From an uncultured Eubacteriales bacterium (GTDB lineage Bacteria > Bacillota > Clostridia > Oscillospirales > CAG-272): DNA of 5,696 nt. The notes beneath the pieces are model-generated. The model saw only the letters and a list, made by a program, of their open reading frames with translations. It had not been told where the DNA came from and made no database searches. Shown one piece after another: positions 1-5,657 of this stretch. The translations under genes were made by a program, and so were the position numbers. Position 1 is the first letter of the stretch. Each line of letters begins with the position of its first letter. The stretch spans positions 1 to 5,696 of the forward strand of contig URZF01000105.1 of assembly GCA_900552255.1 (NCBI GenBank). The letters are read 5' to 3'.

Positions 1-1
1 G

Positions 2-529
2 ATTCTTCTCATTTTATCTTCCCTTGCCATGCTCTTTGCCGCATGCGGCAAAGAGGACGAAAAAAACAAGGCGCTTTCCGAAATGACTCTTGAAGACATC
101 CTCGCCGCCATTTACGATAAAGGAGGCTACGGCAAAATGCTGACGTCTCTCATCGAAGCGCCGGTGCCGGAAGAAGACGACTTCACGAATTATCTTGTCA
201 CGACCGAAATCACAGACAGCAACTGCGCGTATTTTCTCGGAAAAGCCGACATCGAATTTGAACGCGCCATCGCGTCCGAGGCGAGCCTCAACCCGACCAC
301 CTATTCGCTCTGTCTCGTCAAAGCGAAAGAGGGACAGGACGTCGAGGCCCTTGCCGACACCATCAAAAAGAATGCCGACCCCATGAAATGGGTCTGCACC
401 GGCGTTTCTCCCGACCACGTGTACGTGGAGCATATCGGGGATATCGTCATCCTCATCATGAGCGGCACGGACGGCGAGGCGCTGCTGGAAGCCTTTCGCT
501 CCCTTGCCCGGGATGCAGAGCAAGCATAA
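2..529 (+). CDS. Small secreted lipoprotein of unknown function, 5' end cut by the window edge
   Basis: The frame is open from base 2, before the first ATG at 29. The translated edge reads ILLILSSLAMLFAACGKEDE, a hydrophobic signal peptide ending in a lipobox-like LFAAC, so the true start lies outside the window and the ATG at 29 is inside the signal. The Cys codon (44-46) would be lipidated and anchor the protein on the outer face of the membrane. Phe at -3 is less usual than Leu. The mature part is about 161 residues: an acidic, Lys-rich linker, then a compact mixed domain with no further membrane segment. The C-terminal half (YSLCLVKAKEG near residue 92 counted from the ATG, then VYVEHIGDIVILIMSG) resembles the pattern of DUF4358-type clostridial lipoproteins. 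That resemblance is from memory and unverified. It ends with TAA ten bases before a hairpin terminator and faces the minus-strand operon. The function is unknown. The lipoprotein call is confident, the family is not. Confidence 0.82.
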   Translation: MLLILSSLAMLFAACGKEDEKNKALSEMTLEDILAAIYDKGGYGKMLTSLIEAPVPEEDDFTNYLVTTEITDSNCAYFLGKADIEFERAIASEASLNPTTYSLCLVKAKEGQDVEALADTIKKNADPMKWVCTGVSPDHVYVEHIGDIVILIMSGTDGEALLEAFRSLARDAEQA

Positions 530-539
530 AACCAAAGCT

Positions 540-570
540 GCGGACGGATTTCCCGTCCGCTTTTCTTTTA
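540..570. terminator. Rho-independent, probably bidirectional terminator between convergent genes
   Basis: Bases 540-547 (GCGGACGG) pair perfectly with 553-560 (CCGTCCGC) around a five-base ATTTC loop, giving an eight-pair, GC-rich stem. On the plus strand it is followed by TTTTCTTTT, a good terminator for the lipoprotein gene ending at 529. On the minus strand the same stem is followed by AGCTTTGGTTTT, a weaker U-rich tail that could end the dipeptidase operon. The plus-strand T tract runs into the dipeptidase stop codon (568-570), so the two transcription units are packed tail to tail with no spare sequence. The structure is seen directly; bidirectional use is inferred. Confidence 0.88.
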
Positions 571-1497
571 TAGATTGGCACACACAAAACGTTCGGCATT
601 GTCATAGAAAATGGAGGCAGCCGTATGCTCCGGCACACCCGATAAGGCAAGCATCTCCGCTATCTTATATAAAGAGGCGACATCGCGGAGCCCCGCAGGC
701 GTCTTATCGATCCCGTCGAAATCGCATCCGAAGCATAAATGATCGCCGACACCAAGCTCTAAATAATGGAGAATGTGACGGCAGACGCTCATGATTCCCG
801 CTTCGCCGGGCGCGTCGAGATGCTGCGGCGCCATGCTGACGCCGATGATACCGCCGCACGCGGCGATTTCTTTTGCGGCCTCATCCGTAAGATTGCGCGG
901 ATGCTCGAAAACGGCTCGGCTGTTGGAATGAGTGGCGATAACAGGCACGCCCGCCTCCCTCGCCAGCACAAGGCACTCCTGCGTGACCGCGTCGGACGCA
1001 TGCGAAACGTCCACGATCATGCCAAGCGAAAAGCAGTCTTTTACGACCTCGCGCCCGAACGGCGTCAGCGGCAGATCGGTATCGAAAGCGCCGCCGATGA
1101 TATCCGCGTCTCGCCAAACGAGCGTGAGGAACCGCACGCCGAGCCGATACAGCTCCGAGAGCCGTTCCGGTTTGCCGCAGAGCAGGCTCGCTCCCTCTAC
1201 CGCGAGGAAAAGCGGCCGCTTGTTCTCTGACAAGGCTCTGCGGTAATCGGAGGAGGACGTACAAAGCGCCGCCTGCTCGGAGGGGATCTTGGAAAGGAAA
1301 TCCCCGCGGATTGCCAGAAACTGCTCCCACGCCGCCTCGCCGTCAAGGGAATGCTGCGTCCAAATCGCCATGACCTGCGCGTATCGCCGATAACATTCCG
1401 CCTTTTTTAAGGATATATGGAGCCCGTTCTCGGAAAGCGCCGTCTGCTTCTTATAAAGCTCGAAGGGTGTATCACAATGCAAATCGAATAAATTCAT
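568..1497 (-). CDS. Membrane dipeptidase (peptidase family M19, renal dipeptidase-like)
   Basis: This is a zinc-dependent metalloenzyme of the amidohydrolase fold whose relatives hydrolyse dipeptides, some with D-residues at the C-terminal side. At 309 residues it has the usual length for bacterial members. Metal-ligand motifs are in the expected order: H7 and D9 in DLHCDT, bridging E101 in AVEGAS, H166 in IVDVSH and H190 in IATHSNSR, plus catalytic D259 in GCDFDGI. No signal peptide or anchor is visible, so it is probably cytoplasmic and may act in peptide salvage or cell-wall peptide recycling (inference). The position matching the substrate-contacting His152 of human DPEP1 holds W128 in LTLVW. 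I believe Trp is common there in Firmicutes relatives. The start is fixed by AGGAGG at 1503-1508, five bases upstream of the ATG. It lies 30 bases after yraN and is the last gene before the terminator. The exact substrate cannot be told. Confidence 0.93.
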   Translation of the reverse strand: MNLFDLHCDTPFELYKKQTALSENGLHISLKKAECYRRYAQVMAIWTQHSLDGEAAWEQFLAIRGDFLSKIPSEQAALCTSSSDYRRALSENKRPLFLAVEGASLLCGKPERLSELYRLGVRFLTLVWRDADIIGGAFDTDLPLTPFGREVVKDCFSLGMIVDVSHASDAVTQECLVLAREAGVPVIATHSNSRAVFEHPRNLTDEAAKEIAACGGIIGVSMAPQHLDAPGEAGIMSVCRHILHYLELGVGDHLCFGCDFDGIDKTPAGLRDVASLYKIAEMLALSGVPEHTAASIFYDNAERFVCANL

Positions 1498-1527
1498 AAA
1501 ATCCTCCTGAGCCGCGCATGAACGCCG

Positions 1528-1911
1528 TCAGCACAAGGCGTTTTCGATGTGACGGATTCCCTTTTCCGAGAGAACATACCGTCCGTCCCGAAGCGTCAAA
1601 TAGACCTCAATGACATCGATGCGCGGTTTTTTCGTCGGTTTATTTTTATAAATATATTCCCTGGCACATTCCGTTATGTGCTGTTTTTTCCTGTCATCCA
1701 CCGCCGCCCCCGGCCTGCCGTATTTTGACAGAAAGCCCGTATCCATGCGGCTTTTGACCTCTACGAACAGAATATGCGTTTCGTTTTCACAGATGATGTC
1801 CGTTTCGAGATGGCCGCTCCGATAATTTCGGCAGACCACCGAATATCCGAGGGAGGCAAGGTATTCGCAGGCAAGCGCCTCGCCCGCAGCGCCGACCTCA
1901 TGATTTTTCAT
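1528..1911 (-). CDS. yraN: YraN family protein (UPF0102), predicted nuclease-fold
   Basis: The 127-residue protein matches the full length of the UPF0102/YraN family. The N-terminal GAAGEALACEYLASLGY helix, RNYRS near residue 29, and the core E36-x-D38 then VEVKSR (E51, K53) reproduce the (E/D)...ExK arrangement of Holliday-junction-resolvase-like and restriction-endonuclease-like folds. A following conserved block (AAVDDRKKQHI, then RIDVIEVYL) is also typical. Nuclease activity is only predicted for most of the family, and the cellular role is unsettled. The gene overlaps the 3' end of rnhB by 14 bases, and a GGAG at 1922-1925, ten bases before the ATG, lies inside rnhB, which suggests coupled translation. 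Adjacency to rnhB is a known, recurrent arrangement. The family call is confident, the biochemical role is not. Confidence 0.93.
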   Translation of the reverse strand: MKNHEVGAAGEALACEYLASLGYSVVCRNYRSGHLETDIICENETHILFVEVKSRMDTGFLSKYGRPGAAVDDRKKQHITECAREYIYKNKPTKKPRIDVIEVYLTLRDGRYVLSEKGIRHIENALC

Positions 1912-2512
1912 GCTTTATACGCTCCGCAAAGGAGAGAAAGCTCCGCCTGTGCTCCGGACAGGGCCCAAGCTCCACGACTTTCGCCATATGCTCCTTTGTG
2001 GGATAGCCCTTGTGGCGGGCGAAGCCGTATTCCGGATACAGGCTGTCCAGCAAAAGGCACTGTCTGTCCCGCGTCACCTTGGCAAGGATGGACGCCGCCG
2101 CGACGGAGGGGCATTTCGCATCCCCGCCGACAATGGTCCTTGTCGGGATTTCAAAGCCGCGCGCCGTATTTCCGTCGATCAGCGCAAAGTCCGCCGGTAC
2201 GGGAAGCCCCTTAACGGCGCGGTTCATCGCCAGCATGGTCGCATTCAGGATATTGAGCGCATCGATCTCGGTGGGCGTCGCCCACGCAACGGAGGTGACA
2301 GCCTCTCTCACGATGACCTCGAAAAGCGCCTCTCTCTTTTTTTCCGAAAGCTTTTTGGAGTCGTTCAGCCCCTCGATGAAAAGTCCGCGCGGCAGAATGA
2401 CCGCCGCCGCGACGACGTTGCCCGCGAGCGGTCCGCGGCCTGCCTCGTCGATGCCGCATACGGCGGCGTATCCAGCCGCACAGCATTCATTTTCATATGT
2501 AAAGTCGAGCAT
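1898..2512 (-). CDS. rnhB: Ribonuclease HII
   Basis: This enzyme cuts the RNA strand of RNA-DNA hybrids and nicks at single ribonucleotides embedded in DNA, starting ribonucleotide excision repair in the cytoplasm. All family hallmarks are present: GIDEAGRGPLAG with D22 and E23, LNDSKKLS at about 49-56, LIDGN with D113, GGDAKCPSVAAASILAKV with D131, YGFARHKGYPT at about 162-172, and a C-terminal RRSF. D22, E23, D113 and D131 form the DEDD metal site, and GRG marks the residues that read the ribonucleotide junction. At 204 residues it is the short, E. coli-like form without the N-terminal extension seen in Bacillus subtilis RnhB. The ATG has GGAGGG at 2516-2521, close but usable. It lies 97 bases after rbgA, the largest gap in the cluster, and its end overlaps yraN. 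Confidence 0.97.
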   Translation of the reverse strand: MLDFTYENECCAAGYAAVCGIDEAGRGPLAGNVVAAAVILPRGLFIEGLNDSKKLSEKKREALFEVIVREAVTSVAWATPTEIDALNILNATMLAMNRAVKGLPVPADFALIDGNTARGFEIPTRTIVGGDAKCPSVAAASILAKVTRDRQCLLLDSLYPEYGFARHKGYPTKEHMAKVVELGPCPEHRRSFLSFAERIKHEKS

Positions 2513-2550
2513 TGTCCCTCCGGTAAATTTCTTTTATATGAAAATTTTCT

Positions 2551-2566
2551 GCGGCGAATGCGCCGC
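2551..2566. other. Intergenic GC-rich hairpin between rbgA and rnhB
   Basis: Bases 2551-2556 (GCGGCG) and 2561-2566 (CGCCGC) form a perfect six-pair stem with a four-base loop. It lies in the 97-base gap between the rbgA stop (2610) and the rnhB start (2512). Read on the minus strand, the operon's direction, it is followed by AGAAAATTTTC, too poor in U for a confident terminator. Read on the plus strand it is followed by CTGCATATTTTTTCT, which looks more like a terminator, but no plus-strand gene needs one. It could be a partial attenuator, an RNA-processing or stability element, or chance. The rest of the gap is AT-rich and holds the rnhB ribosome binding site. I see no convincing promoter there. 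Confidence 0.4.
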
Positions 2567-2609
2567 CTGCATATTTTTTCTACCCTTTCTATGACGGCTT
2601 GAAATAGTC

Positions 2610-3479
2610 TCAATTCGTCTCCGGCGATTCCAGCGTGATGCGGCCGATCTTTCCGGCGCGGAATTCGTCGAGCAGCATATTCGCGGTGCGCAGAAAATCC
2701 ACCTCGCCGCCGGAAACAAGAAATCCGCGCCGCCTGCCGATATGTTCCGCGAGCGCCGCGTCCGTCAGCTCCTGAACCGCGGTCTCCTCAAATTTATAGC
2801 GTGCGGCGAGCATCGCGGGATACGCCGTGCGGAGCCTGCCGCAAAGCACGCAGGCCAGCATCTCCACATCCATGATCTCATCGCGGATAGCACCCGTCAG
2901 CGCCAAATTTTCCCCTACCGTCCGGTCGTCGAATTTCGGCCATAGAACGCCCGGCATATCGAGCAGATCGAAGCCCAGCGCGGTCGTGACCCACTGCTTG
3001 TTTAAGGTCACGCCCGGACGATCTTCCACCTTGGCTTTGCTCGCCGCGGACAAGCGGTTGATAAGCGAGCTTTTTCCGACATTCGGAATGCCGACGATCA
3101 TCGCGCGCAGTCGTCTGCCCTCCATGCCGCGCTCACGGTATTTTTGCAGCTTGTCCGCGCACAGGCGGCGCACCGCCGGGGCGATCTCGGAAATGCCCTC
3201 GCCCGTGCGGCAGTCGTAAAAAATACATTCCCTGCCCGACTCCCGAAAGCTGCGCTTCCACGCTCCCGTTACAGCGGGATCCGCAAGCGACGACTTGGAA
3301 AGCAGCGTCAGCCGCGGACGACCCGCCGTCAGTCCCGCGATCTCCGGATTTTCGGAGCTTTTCGGGATCCTCGCGTCGAGCAGCTCGAATACGAGATCCA
3401 CATCCTTCAAATTTTCGGCGATCATTCGCCGCGTTTTGGCCATGTGACCCGGAAACCACTGGATCCTCTCAGACGGCAT
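2610..3479 (-). CDS. rbgA: Ribosome biogenesis GTPase RbgA (YlqF), circularly permuted
   Basis: RbgA binds the pre-50S particle and uses GTP hydrolysis to drive late large-subunit assembly. The 289-residue length is normal. The N-terminus IQWFPGHMAKTRRM carries H12, equivalent to catalytic His9 of B. subtilis RbgA. LDARIP (34-39) and SSENP follow. The permuted order is visible: the G4 position comes first (61-64), then G1 GIPNVGKSS (130-138), G2 T158 in RPGVT, and G3 DMPG (174-177) followed by VLWPKF. The C-terminal helical part contains the family's second ribosome-contacting domain. One oddity is that the G4 motif reads SKSS where NKxD is expected, although the flanking LADPAVT is typical. 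A strong GGAGG at 3486-3490, six bases from the ATG, fixes the start. It follows lepB by 30 bases. Identity is secure; the guanine-recognition site is atypical. Confidence 0.96.
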   Translation of the reverse strand: MPSERIQWFPGHMAKTRRMIAENLKDVDLVFELLDARIPKSSENPEIAGLTAGRPRLTLLSKSSLADPAVTGAWKRSFRESGRECIFYDCRTGEGISEIAPAVRRLCADKLQKYRERGMEGRRLRAMIVGIPNVGKSSLINRLSAASKAKVEDRPGVTLNKQWVTTALGFDLLDMPGVLWPKFDDRTVGENLALTGAIRDEIMDVEMLACVLCGRLRTAYPAMLAARYKFEETAVQELTDAALAEHIGRRRGFLVSGGEVDFLRTANMLLDEFRAGKIGRITLESPETN

Positions 3480-3509
3480 AACCTTCCTCCGTTTTGTCCG
3501 ATTTCTGTT

Positions 3510-4103
3510 TCAATCTAAAGTGCCGATCGTCTGAAACGGGAATACGCGGAACACCACATGCCCTACGATCTCGCTCTCCTTGACGAAGCCGACCATTTTG
3601 GAGCGACTGTCCGTCGATCCGTTGCGGTTGTCGCCCATGACGAAATAATAGCCCTCCGGCACCGTCACGGTGTAGCCGCTGATGTCCTCCCTGTCCATGC
3701 TTCCGTAGACACGTCTCACATACGGCTCATAGAGCGTAATGCCGTTTACGGACACCGTCCAGTTTTCAAAATCGAAGGTGATCGTCTCCCCGCCCGTCGC
3801 AATGATACGCTTGACCAAAAGCTCGTCGGAATAATAGCCGTCCTGCTTTTGAACGACGACGATATCATACCGCTTCGGCGTATAAAAGAGGTTGGTAACG
3901 ATCAGCCGGTCGCCGTGCGCCAGCGTATCCGTCATCGAGGTGCCGTTCACCGTCGCCATGCGTCCCACGAACGTAAAAATCAGGACGACGATGACCGCCG
4001 CGACGCAGACGACCTCGAACCAATCGTAAATGTTTTCGATCAGCGTCGGCTTTTTTTTCGCGGGGACCGATGCCTCCGGCTCCGCAACCTTGTTTTCATC
4101 CAT
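3510..4103 (-). CDS. lepB: Signal peptidase I
   Basis: This is the membrane-bound serine protease that removes signal peptides from proteins exported by Sec or Tat. The 197 residues contain a charged, cytoplasmic N-terminus, one membrane segment at about 29-47, then the external catalytic domain. Box B holds the nucleophile S56 in VNGTSMTDTL, box C follows with HGDRLIV, box D has the general base K98 in LLVKRIIATGGE, and box E is VMGDNRNGSTDSR (155-167). The Ser-Lys dyad and GDNR with the following DSR are intact, and the length fits the small Gram-positive form. Translation is probably driven by AAAGG/GGTGAT around 4111-4120, which matches the 16S rRNA 3' end with two bases missing, seven bases before the ATG. 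The start is only three bases after the stop of the upstream membrane-protein gene, implying coupled expression. It leads into rbgA, the classic Firmicutes order. Confidence 0.97.
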   Translation of the reverse strand: MDENKVAEPEASVPAKKKPTLIENIYDWFEVVCVAAVIVVLIFTFVGRMATVNGTSMTDTLAHGDRLIVTNLFYTPKRYDIVVVQKQDGYYSDELLVKRIIATGGETITFDFENWTVSVNGITLYEPYVRRVYGSMDREDISGYTVTVPEGYYFVMGDNRNGSTDSRSKMVGFVKESEIVGHVVFRVFPFQTIGTLD

Positions 4104-4106
4104 CGT

Positions 4107-5657
4107 TTATATCACCCTTTCTAACTCGCCGTTCAGCTTTCCTGAAATCACGGCGCCGTTTATCATCAGACCCACGCCGAACAGCAGACGGAAAAGCCAT
4201 GAAAGCCCGCATACCGTATATTCCTCGGACAGCGGCACCACCGCCATGCAGGCGATGCTGAAAATCGCGTATATCGATTCCAGCACCGTATTGCATAGGA
4301 TCGCTTTTTTTAGCCTGCGCAGAGTTTCCTCTTTTTTTCGTTCCGCCATTTCATGCAGTCCCGAGGAGGACATTTCCGCCGCACGCTGTGCAAGGCTCAG
4401 ATAAACGCGCCGCTTTTCCGGAACGATCGTGAGATACATGATAAAAGCCAGTATAAAAAAGCCCATATAAGCGGCGTAAAGCGGCAGGAAGCCCTCCCCC
4501 TGAAACGGGAATGCCAAAACCGCATATTTCTCCGAATACCGAATCAGAAGCCCATAAGCCACCGCCGAAAAGGCCGAAAACAGAGCGGCCTTTATGACCG
4601 ATACACGCCTGCGCGGCGCATACTCCCCCGCCGCATAAAACGCGGCGATCATGACGGCGCCCCACAAAAACTCCGGCATAAAGAAAAAGGAATCCAGCGC
4701 GTGATTGTCGATCAGCACGCCGTCAAACGGCATACACAGAAAGAACACGAACGCGACGATCGAAAGCGAGCAGAACGCCGACGTCTTTCGTTTGGTCCAA
4801 AGCAGCTCGTCCGTCAGGATCTCCGCCGCGTATTTTTCTTCCAGCGCCGCAACAAAACGGGTGTCCTTTTGAAAATTCGTAAAGTACCGAAGCATCCTCA
4901 CAAGCCATATGACACCGAATACGAGCGAGACCACGCCGAGCAGAACAGCCAATACCGACCGCATACCCGTATAATCGCGCGCAGCGCCGGGCTCCGCGCC
5001 GAACAGCGCCGTGATTTCCGGCAGACAGGCGCAGACGGCGCGTACCACGACAAAAATCACGCTGATAACACGCGCCTCATCCGATTCGTAAAGATAGACC
5101 GTTTTATCGTTTGTCCGGGAGGAGAAGCCGGCGTCGGAAACACACAGCCTTGCCGTCCCGTCCGCGAACGGGACCGTCTCCTCAAACGAGGGAGGCGTGC
5201 TTTCCGTTCCGTTCCGTTCATAAAGCTCGAAATAGGCGGTGCCGTCCTCAAACTCCGTCTTATCGAATGTCCCGCCGAACCGCGGCTTTGTTTCCTCCGT
5301 GCGGCGGGTCTTGTGTTTCGTATGCCGCATTTCAAGATAAGAAAGCCCGCCGAACAGCTCGACAAATGCAGGGATCTCATAGATCAGCTCCAAAACGCCA
5401 AAGGAAAAGGCGAAAAGCAGGTACCACGTCGAATCCATGACCGGTGTTAAGAACATCACAAGGAACTTGACACCGGCAATCCATGCCGCGGCCTTAAACT
5501 TCTGCTTCGCCGAACGCAGTCTTCCGTCCAAATCGGAAAGCTTGTCAAGCCCTTTCAGAATGAGGAGATAGCCGATCACATCCGGCAGCACATCGATCAA
5601 ATTCACCGTCGGATTGAACAGAAAAATACATCCCGCGATCAAATATCCGATATTCAT
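4107..5657 (-). CDS. Multipass integral membrane protein of unknown function
   Basis: I do not recognise an assigned function for this 516-residue protein. Hydrophobic stretches suggest about 9 to 11 membrane segments near residues 3-16, 25-37, 56-72, 77-100, 197-219, 233-256, 294-315, 328-345, 355-373, 391-412, 453-476 and 484-505; some may be half-helices. A polar region of about 85 residues (111-195) separates the first bundle from the second, beginning Lys/Arg-rich (RHTKHKTRR) and then acidic. A second polar, helix-prone stretch at 415-450 carries many charged residues. The N-terminus has NPTVNLIDVLPDVIGYLLI, a pattern I associate with uncharacterised clostridial membrane proteins (memory, not checked). 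No catalytic or transporter signature was seen. The ATG is the first possible start, because an in-frame stop lies at 5682-5684. The ribosome binding site is weak. The stop is three bases before lepB, so it is likely co-expressed with signal peptidase. Confidence 0.85.
   Translation of the reverse strand: MNIGYLIAGCIFLFNPTVNLIDVLPDVIGYLLILKGLDKLSDLDGRLRSAKQKFKAAAWIAGVKFLVMFLTPVMDSTWYLLFAFSFGVLELIYEIPAFVELFGGLSYLEMRHTKHKTRRTEETKPRFGGTFDKTEFEDGTAYFELYERNGTESTPPSFEETVPFADGTARLCVSDAGFSSRTNDKTVYLYESDEARVISVIFVVVRAVCACLPEITALFGAEPGAARDYTGMRSVLAVLLGVVSLVFGVIWLVRMLRYFTNFQKDTRFVAALEEKYAAEILTDELLWTKRKTSAFCSLSIVAFVFFLCMPFDGVLIDNHALDSFFFMPEFLWGAVMIAAFYAAGEYAPRRRVSVIKAALFSAFSAVAYGLLIRYSEKYAVLAFPFQGEGFLPLYAAYMGFFILAFIMYLTIVPEKRRVYLSLAQRAAEMSSSGLHEMAERKKEETLRRLKKAILCNTVLESIYAIFSIACMAVVPLSEEYTVCGLSWLFRLLFGVGLMINGAVISGKLNGELERVI

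Noticed and set aside
14..583. Minus-strand open frame of 189 codons opposite the lipoprotein gene
   Set aside because: It would run through the terminator hairpin and the end of the dipeptidase gene. The plus-strand frame has a signal peptide, lipobox and a terminator in the right place.
1528..1911. YraN as part of a restriction or other defence system because of its nuclease-like fold
   Set aside because: There is no methyltransferase, helicase or other defence partner, and full-length similarity to UPF0102 beside rnhB explains it as a housekeeping gene.
2551..2580. Plus-strand terminator reading of the rbgA–rnhB hairpin
   Set aside because: The stem plus T run looks reasonable, but no plus-strand gene lies upstream, so it is listed only as a hairpin of unknown role.
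1910..2602. Plus-strand open frame of 230 codons opposite rnhB, and a second overlapping one at 2010-2594
   Set aside because: RNase HII on the minus strand has every catalytic motif, and the antisense translations are low-complexity and basic.
2585..2609. Possible internal promoter for rnhB (TTGAGA-like then TAGAAA on the minus strand)
   Set aside because: The -10 match is poor (four of six) and the -35 overlaps the rbgA stop region. AT-rich gaps produce such matches often.
4353..5450. Plus-strand open frame of 365 codons opposite the membrane-protein gene
   Set aside because: It is antisense to a coherent multipass membrane protein, its translation is Arg/Lys/Gln-rich without domain structure, and it has no ribosome binding site context. 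It is a shadow of GC-biased codon use.
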